Assembly (NCBI GenBank): GCA_907163375.1
Contig: CAJQUW010003157.1
Location: 1-64,000, forward strand
Reading direction: 5' to 3'
Length of the DNA: 64,000 nt
From: Prostheceraeus crozeri
Taxonomy: Eukaryota; Platyhelminthes; Polycladida; Euryleptidae
The notes beneath the pieces were generated by a model. The model worked only from the letters and a program-made list of their open reading frames with translations. It was not told where the DNA came from and searched no databases. How positions within the stretch are numbered: position 1 is the stretch's first letter; each line of letters starts with the position of its first letter. The position numbers and the translations under genes were made by a program. Below, one piece after another: positions 41,991 to 55,034 of the stretch.

Positions 41991-42125
41991 GCTCGGTAGA
42001 AGGTGCGACCACGTCTACACCACCGCGTGCAGTTCGGTTCGATTGCTGGGTCGGGCGTGTGCGGTCGAGGAATCAGGGGTGTTAGTGCATTTTATTGACT
42101 TTGTAGTTGTCATTTTCTTAAGGTA
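41975..42125 (+). repeat. SINE-like copy 3
   Basis: On plus, A-box-like gagctcggtagaagg (about 41989) and B box GGTTCGATTGC (42036-42046) lie about 40 bases apart. The body (gtcgaggaatcaggggtgtt and onward) is the reverse complement of copy 2. Confidence 0.45.
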
Positions 42126-45100
42126 ATAAATTACTTGTATTGAATGCAATGGTAATCGGATCTTGACTTGTGATAGATGCATGCACAGTATATATGTGTA
42201 CGGGTGCGGGTAGGCTACTCAAGCGCATGGGTACTTACGGCTAAGCTTATTGCCTGTACGGGTTGTTACGTGCGGTTGGCTATTCATGGGTAGGGGGAGA
42301 GTGGGTAACGAAAAACGCTCTACTGGCAAGTAACTAAATTATATTAATTTTTCGAAAAGGACCGACGAATTTCGAAAAGCATCAACGAAGCTCTACAAAT
42401 CTTAGGACTTCTATTAATAATCTACAGATGGTTACAAACGCTTATTGATATGACGGCTTTGTATGGGGTGTGAAAGGATCAGCAAATAATAATATCCTAT
42501 TGCCAAAAAATAGCTACATAGAATTCTAAGTAGTAATAAATATTCAGCAAGATCAATTTCTTGTTATTGTAACATGCATGTACTGTTGATGTGCAAAGTA
42601 TGTTTGGATTATGGCATAACATTGCATCGAAGTGTGGATATTTGAGGCAACCGCTTAAGGAGTCTGAGAGCATAAATCTCTCTATAAAAGCCGCTTTCGA
42701 CATGAGACCTATATGGCGGTCCCATTTCAATATTACATAAAAGTAATTGTCAATTTGTTTCTTGGGCATGTTTTTTACAGGCCTCCCCTCCAAGACATGT
42801 TTCTAATAGTCGTTGTTTTAAGCATGCTTGAACTATAATTGTGATCCCAGTAACTACTAATTTGGTGTGAATGAAATAGACATAGTGATGGGCACGTTTG
42901 ATACTTCATTTACATCAAGAGGCGATTAAAACAAGTATAAACAAATAATCCTAGTGTCATTCTAGCTTCGCACCATTACTTGCTAGAGAGGCGAATGCGC
43001 AGGTCTAAAACACGAACAGCAAAGTAGGCAACGTCAATAAAAAAGATAAAAATTAAAATTAAATTACGATGCTACAAATGTTTCAGAACTGAAAATTGGA
43101 AAGAATAATTCGGATGAACTCGGCCTATTCATGCTTTTTGAACCTGAAGAAAGTTTTGGCAGGATGATTTAGTGAGACGACTAGGCTTAGCCGCAGCTTT
43201 GGCTTGGCTTGGTCGGCTGACCTCGGCATAGTTTCCTCGAGTGATGTACGTCTACATCAATTCTCCTGATACTTTACCTAGAAGAAGCTCAGAAATGGCT
43301 CAGCAAAAACTTAATAAAGTTCCTAGAGTCACAAAACGGAATCTCTCGGTATATTCAGTTAGAATATTAGCAATTTGCATGGTTACAGGAAATAAGTGGT
43401 GATTAAATATGAACATCACGTAGGCATGAAATGCCTCTTGAAGTGGCAATCCGCTAGGAGAAAATTAAAGAGAGAAGACTTCAATGCAGCGTATAAATAA
43501 AAAGAGAAGAGAGCAATCAATCCTTTTATCAAAACCTTTTGCAACATGTAGACAGTTTCGATATATTTTGAATTGTGCAGACAATAGTTGAAATAGTCAC
43601 AGATTTAGATCAAGCTCTTCGACTCAAATAGAAGAGCAACAAAATTCAAATCCATGATTATGCAGCTGAACTCTGTGATTCCTTAAGTATATAATTGAAA
43701 AGAAGGCTTCGTAAAAATAGCCATCGTGAAAAAACAGCCATTTCCTTTTCATTTTTACCCTTCATTAAGGCTCAAGTCTAGATATGGGGAAGTTCAGTCA
43801 CCACTGTCTCAGCAATGTGATTTTTCAGTAAATCTTTTCTGCTGGGGTTCGGGTTTCACTTCAAGGCCATTGTTCATCTTTACTTCAGCACTTTAATGCT
43901 TTGGTTGAATGGTATTATCGAATGACTTTATTTCATACAATTCAATTTTCCAATGCTAAGTCATCATATCTGAAGTCATGTTCGTTTATTCATTTCGATG
44001 TATAAATATTTTGTTTATTTTCAAAAGGACTGAAGACAACCTTTATTCAACCCAACAAAAACATGGGCGTGCATAATCTAAGATTGACATAGTCAGTACA
44101 GATCGTCATGTGTCGGATCGTGGTTGAAATCACAATATGCGTAAGATGCGCATCATCACAGAATGCGCGTCAAAACTTTCTCCACCTATAAGTTTCATGT
44201 TAATTGATTTTGAATAGTCGACCAAAGCCATGTCAAATATTTCACAATTTCAGCAATAATTTCACATCCTTGTCTGTTTACTTTTTTGACTGAAAGCGAC
44301 TTTCGGTTCAGATCGATTAAATCAGCTCGATGATCATGCGGACATCATTCACCCAAACATTTCAATACGATACCTCACATGCTGCGCGAATTCTCAATGT
44401 TTCTCTGAAGCAACCAGAAGGAATCAGCAGAAACATTGCTTCAGCTTCAACATTTTTCTCAAATCTCATGCCTGTTTAAGCAGGCAATGTACCTACGCAT
44501 GCCATGAGGAAATGCCTCCGTCATGTCATTCAGGAAATGCCAACAACAGGAAGAGGAAAATTACAAAGTCAATTTCCTTTTCCATACGTCTCCTGAGAAA
44601 GACTGTATTATAGAACATGCATTAAGACTTCAGCAACGAAAAGCATCGAAATGAAGCCCCGAGCGAGCCAAACACTTTTTTTGCATAACGTGGCGTAATT
44701 GCCCGATTTGACCCTATTTGTCGATTGCGATCAAAATGCATTATAGACCTAGCATTTCATGGTGCAGGGATTTTTGCATCTTCAGTTCCTCTAGACAGGT
44801 AGAAAAAATTAGATCTCATCAAATATTTGCGGATCAGCAGAGAGTGGTCAATAATTGCATCTTTACTCATGATGTTACTATTGGTTACCAGAGATAGATT
44901 CATCATGGTAGAAGCGATGATAATCTGGAAATTTATCATCTATACATTACATGTACACTACATGTAGGCCTACATAGATTAAACTACAATGCTGTGCTGT
45001 ATAATTGCCCTTCCCATCAAATTTGTTAAAAAGGACGAATATATCTTTATTGGAAAAGGCACAATCATTATTATAAATTAATATCGAACAAGCATTTCAG

Positions 45101-45317
45101 TCTCGCAAGAATGGTCAGAAAATGGAAAAAGAAACAAAACTGCTGTGAAATCGAGTGTAGCCACCTCTAAAGGAAATGCAGGAGTAGACAATTTGGCTGC
45201 ACAAACCCTTCTAAATTAAAGCATGCCATTATTTGGCAGCGCAGAGCTATTCCTTTACGACAAATTAACATTTGTCGGGATCTAGCTTTAACTTGTTAGT
45301 ACAAGACCAATCTTGTA
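42126..45317. other. No gene recognised
   Basis: More than 3 kb without a convincing frame, repeat or motif on either strand. The 98-codon minus frame at 42497-42793 looks like chance. Confidence 0.35.
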
Positions 45318-46691
45318 GCGTAGAGTGGGGTAAGATTCCCCCTTAAGCGAGATTCGATTGTTCAGGAACTATTGCACTTCTTTCTGCCAGACCTTGTCAT
45401 TATTAAATATTTCAGTGTATGTACTAGTTACATGGACAAGGACTACAGCTAGAAATTCAGAGAAGATCCTATATTTTTCAACTTTCACAAAGTACCAAAA
45501 GGGGCGTCTTACCCTCTATAGGGGGCAAGACGTCCCACCCTGGGCGCAACCCACTCCCAGCTTTAAAAATTATGAAATATCTTAAGGAAAGCTTGTCCAT
45601 TAGGCCAATGTGATATGATCATCTAGTAAAACCAAAACAAATTGTCCTCCAGCTATTTATTCTTTAACAAACAGGGGCTTATAGAACAAGATTAGGCCGA
45701 AACACTGGCCTTATCAGCGAAAAACCTGATTCACAAATATAACTTGGCAGATTGCCGGCAGTACATTCCTCATGTGCCAACCAACTGCATTGTGTACACC
45801 AACTGTATCCACTTTTCATGTCGTCGGCTATTCAAATACATTTCGTTACATACAAAGCATACCCATTCTGATTTTTGAATCGTCTCTTGGGACTGACTTG
45901 GTCTTCTTCACTGTACGAGGACCTAGTGGCAGGCGATATAGAGCTACTTTCTTTTTGGCCTGTAGGTGCTGCTTATTTGGAGATGAGATGAAGATTTGTG
46001 CCCTTTCTGCTCTCCGCTTCCTTGAACGCTGTGGTTCTAGTTTTCATAGCTGACGTCTACGCGTATGATACTTGGGATTGCATACCCAACTCGCGCGATC
46101 ATAAAGCAACTGCACTGATAAACTAGTTAATCAATGCGCATAGACAACAAAGAAAAAAGTCGTAAGTTTGACTTGAAATCAATGCAGAAGATAGAAGATA
46201 GAAGATAGAAGATAGAAGAATTCAGAAGATATGAAATAATGCTTCTGACAACGAAGGCGTTAAAATGTATCATGGAGGAAAATGCAAACTGCAAAATGGG
46301 GGAGGCGTCTTACCCCGTCATGCAGGGGGAGGGGCGTCTTACCGCAGCTGTATCTTTTTTTCTTCAATCTGTATTCGAATGAAAACGTTAAACCGAATCA
46401 AGCCCCGGTTTAAATCATATCTAGTGATGCGTAAACTTAAAGTTCCTGCATTAAAGATATCAAAATGTAGTCTGATTGCTTCATAATACTTCATTTAACT
46501 TCAAAATAAATTACATCAAAAGCATCGAAAATGAGAAAAGCAGCATATTTTCTAAACTATTGATGAAAATTCAATGATTTTTGGGTTCCAACCCATTTTT
46601 CTATGAGTAATGGTCCTGAGAGGGGTCAAATATCCTACATCATTTTAGACTTGTGAGAAATCGATGGGGGGCGTCTCACCCCACTCTACCC
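45318..46691. mobile_element. Inverted-repeat element with GTAGAGTGGGGT ends
   Basis: The left end (gcgtagagtggggtaagatt, from 45318) and the reverse complement of the right end (about 46667-46691) share about 25 bases with few differences, flanked by TA (45316-45317, 46692-46693). GC-rich ggggcgtcttacc modules recur near 45503, 46300 and 46332. A small (agataga)n tract lies at about 46188-46219. No transposase was recognised, so it is probably non-autonomous. Confidence 0.6.
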
Positions 46692-46764
46692 TATCACCGC
46701 TACATGCGATGGATTTGGCTCAGCATGTGTGCAGGAGTCAACAAGGGCACTAGTAACTTCAAAA

Positions 46765-47425
46765 ATGATTTAGCATGTGCATTTCTACAACTAATGTTTT
46801 GCATATAATTGTTGTTCCATCCATAACTTGTTTAATTAACCTTTTCTTCTCACTAGGAAGTAAAATCATTGTCTAAACCAGAACCCACAACTCAATTAAA
46901 TTTAGAGGCAAATGTCCTGCTATCAAAAGTCTGTAGTGGCTTTAAATCATCACAATAATTGGAAGAAAGATAAATCATGTAAAACGGTCACATACATGTA
47001 GGAGTCACATCTGAATGTGATCAAATTAGTCACACAAAGTCACATGTCTGCCGTGTTGAATGTGACCGATTCCAGTACACAAAAGTCAGTGGCAAATGTC
47101 ACATGTGTTTTGCTTATAATCGATTGCCAATTGGGCGCAGTTTGGTTTATCATATCCTTTAATGTCCTTGATTATTATGTCCTTTTGGTAGGACTTGTTC
47201 GCATATAGTTTACAGTTGGAATACAGTAAGCAAGTTGTACATAAACATAAGATAAAATATCTCTATGTAAGTTTTGATTGATTCGATTCGATTCGACTCT
47301 AAATTTGCCTATTCTCATATCCCTAATATAGAATTAAGATTTTTATTTCAACATTATGTCAATCTCTAGATGCAATTTTTTCACTTTAACTTGTCCATAT
47401 CTCATTCATCAAATTGAGAAAGGCA
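46765..47425 (+). repeat. Dispersed repeat A, uninterrupted copy
   Basis: Collinear with 12615-12801 plus 14268-14756. At 46924 it runs straight across the TTTAA where the other copy holds a piggyBac, so it shows the empty site. Confidence 0.75.
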
Positions 47426-48029
47426 ACGAAGTGTAAACTGCATTACAGGTATTCGAGCTTGTGGTGAATTCGGAAAGTCACATACGATCGAAAGTGGGCC
47501 TCACACTCGTGCGACGATCTCTTGTCCTCTTGAACATGTACAAAAATCTATTAGCTTTCATTTCTGAACAATGCCATATTCTGATATTATAGTTCATCAT
47601 TCACAACTTTACAAAAATGAAGGCATTTTTGAGGAAGAACTTCGAGAATGAAATTTAGCTCAAATATTTGTCAGCACTTTTTCATTTCAAAGCCGAAGTA
47701 AAGTGAATTAAGAACTGAAATTTTGCATGTTCACTAGCTGACACTATGCATATTGCAACATCAACAGTAATTTAGAAAGTAATGTCCGGTGACTTAAAGA
47801 CACAGCGGATAATTTCTGGAAACATCACGACCGTAATGCTGCAATACGCATGGGACGGGTACGGGTAGAGAGAAGCTCCTTCATGGGCACTGGCGGGTAA
47901 AGATATTTTCGAATATGCATGAGACGGACAACTGTGTTGCATCAAATGATATCTATGCAGTGTAATTATACCATTCTATTGACCGAAATCAGTCCTCGAT
48001 GACTCTGCGGCACAGATTTTTAAACATTT
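47426..48029. other. No gene recognised
   Basis: No motif, repeat or coding frame that I can support. Confidence 0.35.
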
Positions 48030-49045
48030 TCACGCGCATTGATCATGATGGTCATTTATCAATTACACCACAGTAGCGGTCAATTCACGTCATTTACACC
48101 ACAGTTTTCTTATAGCTGTCGGTAGAAACTGTGGAATGAAATGTCATACACCGACAGTTTTAATCATAGAAATCTGATTGATTTTAAGGATTAAGTTCCA
48201 TAGCGAAGACGTTTCTGCTTTTCTGTGTTGAAGAACGAGTTTATTAAAATACCACCGGCGACACTGATGCAGTTGCTGAGATATCTATGATTTTGACGAC
48301 CGTCCGTGGACCTCTTACAGCGTTGATATTTCTCGGACTGAGATACATATGTATATAACAGCATTCGTGTGCTGGCCATTACTGGAGGGTTGATCACACA
48401 GAAAGATAGCTATTGTTTGTCGACCATTATTGTGTTCAGCAGACGCTTATTGTGAATATACTAAACGGCTAAATGCGTACATGGTACTTAATTATAGCTT
48501 AACTTCGTATAGAATTGTTCGATTTCAAAGCTATGCCATTGAAGCATTGAATTCACTGTCACGAGGCCCATTGTCTATCAATCAGCAAGATAAACTTATG
48601 GCTAAGTGTGAATGACTTATTATTCTAAAATCTTGGTGAAATTACATGAATTGCTAGATTTCTATGTCAGACAATAGAGAATAAAGTTGAATGTGGAGTG
48701 CGTATAACACTAGACGGTAGCATAGTCACTAGACGGTGGTTATCTACTCACATTCGATGTGCAAATTAGATGTGTGCAATGAATCGCACAGCACTTTTGA
48801 TAATGAGAGGGTAAGGAACTGTGGTGTAACCTACAATTGGCCATATAGTAGATATCAAAATTGCATGTAGCTATTGCATGGTTTCAATATTTGTTGGGTT
48901 TTACTGCAGTTGCTTGTATTTTGCTAGTATAATTGATCCTTTTTCAACTGAGACGTGACTGTTCGAGGCGAGACGAGCTATGGCTTCACATCATTGTGAT
49001 TTATGACACAGATATCATAAACAACAGACGCATCAACTGTGAACC
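48030..49045 (+). repeat. Dispersed repeat B, copy 2, with an insert
   Basis: The left sliver (48030-48062) and right part (48833-49045) match copy 1 at 36985-37235. The middle is an inserted inverted-repeat element (48063-48829). Confidence 0.55.
48063..48829. mobile_element. Small inverted-repeat insertion, 767 bp
   Basis: The ends TTACACCACAGT and ACTGTGGTGTAA are perfect 12-bp inverted repeats. Comparison with copy 1 of repeat B supports an insertion here. No target duplication was clear and no gene is inside. Confidence 0.5.
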
Positions 49046-49139
49046 GATTTGTTCTACCGCAGAAAATGAAATCGGTTTGATATTCAGCCAGCAGAATTTT
49101 AGTGAATAAACAGCCCCTGTATTTCTCTTTGCTGCGTGA

Positions 49140-49467
49140 TCAGGTTGATAGCAATCGCTGAAGCTTCGCACAGTTTGGCGTGTTTAATGTTGAACTTACT
49201 CATTGTTCGATTACAATGGCATTATGTCGGCAGATTGTGCCATTTCATCAGCAATGCATTCTCAAATGTTTCCTTTCTAGTCAAACCACAGAATCAGATA
49301 GGTCGTCTCTTCTTCCGTTTGACTAGAAGGGAAACATTGGAACATGTAACGTAAATGAAATGGCACAATCTGCTGACTAAATGCCGTAGCAATTGAACAA
49401 TGAGCAGCCAGTTCGACATTAAATACACCAAATTGTGCAAAGTTTCAGTGACTGTTATCAACCGGAT
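49140..49467. mobile_element. Fold-back MITE, arms about 155 bp
   Basis: The left arm (49140-49290) and right arm (49312-49467) are inverted copies with moderate divergence. Matching phrases include agattgtgccatttcat with its complement and tttgactagaaggg with ctttctagtcaaa. The loop is only about 20 bases. Confidence 0.7.
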
Positions 49468-51019
49468 TACACTGTAAATGCCTCGCCACCAAAGTCGCCA
49501 CTAACTCACCACGAAACATTGGCAACAAAAGTGAACACCAGGAAGTACGAGTAGCCAACACTCTCCACGAACTAATGCGAGTGTTAAACACTATCATGCC
49601 ACGCCCTATTGTTGCCAATTGCAGGCGAATTCGTGGCGAGTGTGGCCGTGAGTTCATGCAATTCCTGCATTCCTATTGGCTCGCTTCACCGCAAAATGCA
49701 TGGCCACGTACAATTTCGCATTGAGACTGCACTACTGATTTCACTACATAAGTAGCCTACGGATGCCGATTTATTTGCTATTGGAAAGGATTCACTAAAT
49801 TGCTTCCCCTATAATTATCAACTAGCATTCCCACCTGATCAATTAATTTTTGTCTATTCCGAGCTATGTAATCATCAATGATGTTTTTATCATTGATACT
49901 TGAGAGACGAGGACTAAAATAAGCGGTTACAGAGAGACCATCAGGAGAAAAATAGAAAGCAAATTTATTAGTACACAAAATTTTATTTTCATTGTAAAGG
50001 TTTCATATAATTCCAAATGACATGCAACGTTGTAAAAAATATATTCAAATATTTCAAAAGTTTACATAATCATAGAATAATAGGTACTCCTTAGCAGGAC
50101 TAATGAGCACTCCCACAGGGAAACCAGACAAAGTCAATTATTTTCATAACACACACATTGAAAATTATCATAAAACAATGGGCGAACGAAAACCACATAT
50201 TATCAAACACAAATCTCGACACCAGGGAGTAACATTTTAGTTTCGTCAGCAGGAAAACCAACCAACGATCAAAAAACTCCTTACATGAAAAAATTCTGAA
50301 CTGTTGCGACAAGGTCATATGTTTACACAAGATATGTGTGGCACCATCTTTAACAAAATGACCTCTGTTAACAAGAATAATTACAATCCTTTTGTGCCGA
50401 TTCAACAACATATTGAAATGCGAGCAAATACGCAAAATTCTATTCATTTGGCTCGCAAGCACATGAATACCCATCTTTCGGTGGATGAGGCTATCTGGAA
50501 AAAGAAGCAACTTTCTCGATTGATGTTTAGTCTGCGAGCATGGCAGAACGACTTAGAACAAGATAATAGACAATTTCTTGAAAAAGTACCTAAACAACAC
50601 GCAAGATGTAGATAGAGTAAACAGTGATCACATATCTTCATCCCACAATCAATACTTCCTCACCACTGGAATGAAGGAAGATCTTTCTTCACATTACTTA
50701 AACCACAGTAGGTTCGACATGACCACTGCGAACAATATCGGCTTGTGGAGGATGTTGAACGCTGATAGCTTATTCTTTCAGCGCTCTATGTCCTATAACT
50801 TAATTACTAACACAATTTCATAACAAATTTTGTAGTCGACAATACATCAATCGAGAGTAATTGCAATCTTATCTTTTCAACGTGTAAAATACAATCTGTA
50901 TTCGATGCAGAAATACGCAGTAGGCAAAAAATACGGCATGATCAATGCGAACAAAAATAAGGATAGCTAGACCTGTTTCGTGTGATAGGCATTTATTCAA
51001 CATTTAGCTACACTACACA
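49468..51019. other. No firm gene; one odd frame
   Basis: A plus frame at 50304-50615 is helical and charged (AIWKKKQLSRLMFSLRAWQN), and a second plus frame follows at 50578-50823. They match no family I know and lack clear splice signals, so they are left uncalled. The stretch 49480-49660 has weak inverted similarity (caccacgaa with ttcgtggcg). Confidence 0.3.
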
Positions 51020-51730
51020 GTCCGGCAGCCACAATGATTTTCTCCAGGGAAAGAGGCCGAAACTGAAACTTTCACAGAATGCGTATATCCTGTGCCTACT
51101 ACGAATCTGCGCGTCTATCGAGTTCTGCCTAGTTCCTCTTCTTGTCAGACACGATCAAAGAAAGGCACATTTTAATCCAATGGGATGCAGATTGGAGTTT
51201 TTTGTTAAAATGAAACTCTCTATGTTTTCTACTACTGAGTGAAAAGTCTAGAGTAATAATTTTGACATGGAATGTCTTCAGGTCATTTCCTATCATGTTT
51301 ATGTGTTATTATCATGCTTCTTATCGGTGATGTCTACAAGAATGTGGTCAAATACGCATCAAATTGACAAAAATGCTTGTGCTTGTCGACATAAGAAGCT
51401 TGCCAATTCAACATGTTCTTAGCCTCATAGACAGAAGTACCTGAACATGATAGGAAATGACCTGAGGAAATTCCATGTCAAAAATCATGGCTTTAGACTT
51501 AGTACTTTCACTCAGCATAAGAAAACATAAAAAGCTTCACTTTTGCCATAGACGTCAATCTGCGCCCCATTGGATTAACATGTGTATTTCTTTGATCCTG
51601 TCGGACAAGAAGAGAAACCAGGCAGAACACAGCAGGCCTGTAAATTTGTAGTAGGCATAGGGTAAACGTAATTCTGTGAAAATCTCACTTTTGGCCTGGC
51701 TCCCTGCAGAAACTCACTGTGTCTGCCGGA
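51020..51730. mobile_element. Fold-back element, copy 2
   Basis: Same family as 41070-41767, with ends gtccggcagcc and ctgccgga and the same phrases (ttcctcttcttgtcagac, catggaatgtcttcaggt). Its arms have diverged more from each other, so it is older. Confidence 0.75.
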
Positions 51731-51789
51731 GTAGCACCTTTTGTGATCTAAAATAAGTTGTTTAGTCATTGATTTAAGTTTTCGCTCAT

Positions 51790-52009
51790 TTAACCCTCAT
51801 CGGCCCACCAGTCTACATATGTAGACATCGCTTGTAGTAAGTTATGTATAATTGCAAATATGTTAACTGCGGGATTTTCCTTTCATTTTATGAGCAAATA
51901 TGTTTACTTTATTGGATGAGAAACTCTTGAATCTCCATGTTTAACCTCCATAAGTTTGAATTTGAACGTTTCTTATACTTAATCAGCCCGGCAGTCTACA
52001 TAGGTAGAC
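51790..52009 (+). repeat. piggyBac-like left end with duplicated palindrome
   Basis: TTAA (51790-51793) is followed by CCC and then gtctacatatgtagac (51811-51826, a perfect 16-bp palindrome). A near copy, gtctacataggtagac, lies at 51994-52009 with similar text before it. A GGG-TTAA at 53588-53594 could be the other end, but no transposase was seen. Confidence 0.4.
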
Positions 52010-53440
52010 ACTAGAATTATTATGCTCCTTGTGTTTTGCCGGTTGCCGTAATCGGTATCGACCACTCGCAGTCACGTGTGTTTTATGATTTTATCCATAG
52101 AAATCAGATACTATACTATATAAAGGCTAGAAGGGTCATTGTGTTGAAACCGCCTATCCCGACGTGGGCAGGAATTGTTCGGGACTCCGAGCAGCTTTAA
52201 TTCATTTTTAAAATGATAACCCACGTGTTTTACAGCTGTTCGCAGATGATTGCGCCCGTTAAAATTACAGCGGTAAATGGGTTAGCGACCCTAAATTCCA
52301 TGAGTTAGCGTTCTATTTTGTCATTGAACCGTAGAAGTGAAAGCATAATTAATTTTTATAAGCAACTAGACTTGTTTTATGCTTAAATAGACACACACTG
52401 GTTTGTATTTCGCCGCATCTGAGTGCTACATGAATTAGTGCTACAATAACTACTAACTCAAGCCGCCTAGAAGAAAGTATGTGATGTGACATTTACAATT
52501 ATCAATAATAATTGTAGCAGGAGCACCGCTATTCACATATTTTCAGTGATAGTTTGACTTTAATTCACCCATTTATGTTCTGAAATAATAATTAGCGGAA
52601 GGTGTTAATGGATATGACAGGTTGCAAAAGTCAGATTGATTATCTCTACTTAGACATCTATAGGCATGCAAAAATTCAACTTGATGATCTTAATTTAGCC
52701 TAGACTTGAAGCAATTTGTGAATTTTTAATAGATCAATTAGACACGCGTTAATCTTAAATATATCTCAACCCTGTCAATAGCATGAACAACCTTTTTGGT
52801 TAGACTGAGACTTTGTAAGAGCCATCAATACCAATAGAATTGGTCGCGGTCTTTCTGTTATAATATCCAATGCTGTCGATTTTATGTGGGAAGTGACAAA
52901 ATATATAATGTTAAATGAATGTTTAGGAACTATGATTTTGATAATTTATTACTTTTGGGTCATGCAAAACCCATATTGTACCTACTGCAACCTAGCAACT
53001 GATGAAACTAGATTACCAGATGAAACAGTTGATTTGTAACACATGTTCTGCGTAGTCAACATTGATAATAAAGATGTTCACGCGAATTAATTAGGGACAG
53101 ATTTTGATTACAAAGATACTGTCGTGAATCAATGTGGTACAACCCGCATGCTGTTGTTGCCTACCACCAATAAAAATGTCTAGATGCACTTTAATAAGAA
53201 GTAACTAAATACATGAAAGAAACAATCTTAGGGGAATTGCTTTACGTAGATTTTTGTTTGCAATCCGAACTAATCACGAGCGTTATATGTTTCTACTACC
53301 GTGCACTTCCGAATACCGATCAAAGGAGGTCCATTTCTGAGAAGCACAAGTCTAATTCTAACATGTTCAATACCAAAAGACACACATATGAAAAATCTCT
53401 AAGTTTATGATTGTCAAGATGTGTCATCTTTTCAAAATTC
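52010..53440. other. No gene recognised
   Basis: AT-rich sequence with short frames only. Confidence 0.35.
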
Positions 53441-53449
53441 GAGGGTGGG

Positions 53450-53560
53450 AATCCATTTCAATTCCTGATGCCAGTACATCACCAACACAGACCGATGTTT
53501 TTCACTGTTGACTCCGTTCGTCATTGGAATCAACTTACAGCATACGAAGGGTCAGCGGGT
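53450..53560 (+). pseudogene. Possible LINE C-terminal relic
   Basis: One frame reads FFTVDSVRHWNQLTAYEGSA, which resembles the SFF...VRxWNxLP ending of many LINE ORF2 proteins. It is very short and has no other supporting motif. Confidence 0.25.
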
Positions 53561-55034
53561 TAGGTTATCAAACTTAAGTCAAGACAAGGGTTAACATTTT
53601 AGGCGCTTGGACATATGGTAAACATGAACACCTTTATCCATTCTAAGTAAACTGTTCTTTGAAGTTTCGTTCATTAGCCTGTCATGGGTTTGACATTTGT
53701 CAGTTTCTACTTGTTGTGACTACAATTTTCATGCACTTGGTTCTTGACAAATATTATTACTAATAGACAAAAATGGTATGTAGTCGCATAAAACCAAATT
53801 TGCACATGCATATATGCTCACATACCCAGACTTGCGTTGTAATTGTTGTGTTGTAGTTGTTCAATTTTGAAAGTTCGTTTATACACCATGACAGAATTTA
53901 CATTCATATTGATGAAAATGCCGATGATGATTTTGTAATTAGCTATTTCCAATAACGGAAAGGTGCGAATTGTTGATTGTAACAACAGCGTCGATTTTTT
54001 CATGTTCAATGAATAAGTCCAGTGAATAATTCAAATTAATGTAGTGCGATGAAGAATTCCATTGAATGAGTACATAGAAAGTTGAGTATCAAAACATGAA
54101 GTTGAGGTCTAAAGAATATATTTTCCTGGAAGAAGAAAGAGTTTTGTTGTCTATTAACGGGATGGGGCAACACTTATGAACAAAATTAAGCTTTCCGCAA
54201 TGTGATAGCCGCATGTTCCTGTACTAGCTGCTACCGGGTATGTAATTGTCTCACCAATTTCCCAAATCGATGAGGTACACCAGAACACCTACGGATTTAA
54301 AACGTTTTTGACATATTGACGATGAAAGAATGGTCGCTGCTTTTTCGAACAGTTAAGCAATGATATACATATATTTAGACCAACAAGGACAAAACAATGT
54401 AAAAATGCTTGCAAAAAACTAAAGGTAGTTATGCCCATTTCTGCATTACCAACACAGATTCCCTCTGCATGGTTGACATCTGCAAAGTGATCTGGAGAAA
54501 TGCATCGTCAATGAGGCCATCGAACGAGGTTTTCACCACGATTGGTTGAAAAAGAAAAGGATCAGCTATATGGGAAAACGTGAACGAGATTGATTTCTCT
54601 CCTGATGAGGCTGTGGAACCAGCTCTGGTGGCTGATTCATGCAGTCCTTTTCGAGAGCGAATATCTCTGCATGTTACGTTCCACATCAGACACTGACTCC
54701 ATCTGGCCGCTTCCCATCGCCATTGTCCATTCCAAACTATTTCGATAATTGGCGAAAATCCGCATCTTTCCAGTGCTCTGAGAACAGTTACATTCATGGC
54801 CGAGTGTCCGGCACTAAATCGACAAGATAGTGTGTGCAGTCCATATTTGCCATTTACGTCACCGCAACTGCAGGGGAATTTTCAGCAAACTGCTGCACCT
54901 ATGAGAAGTGTCACTGCTATTCGAGTAGTGTCACTATCTATTATTGTTGACAATACTTGAAACTGGAGTCACATGAAGCTATGACCCACTCCACACAGAT
55001 TGTGCTGCTGAAAGCGACCTAGAATTTTATTCCA
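53561..55034. other. No firm gene
   Basis: The 122-codon minus frame (54429-54797) starts at an ATG and reads like ordinary protein in places but matches nothing I know. Splice signals are not clear. Confidence 0.3.

Noticed and set aside
42497-42793. A 98-codon minus frame as a host gene
   Set aside because: No family resemblance and no splice or poly-A context.
53213-53410. A 65-codon plus frame as a gene
   Set aside because: No motif, no neighbour support and ordinary chance length.
51790-53594. A complete piggyBac element from TTAA-CCC to GGG-TTAA
   Set aside because: Ends match over only about four bases, and no transposase text or right-end palindrome was found, so only the left end is reported.
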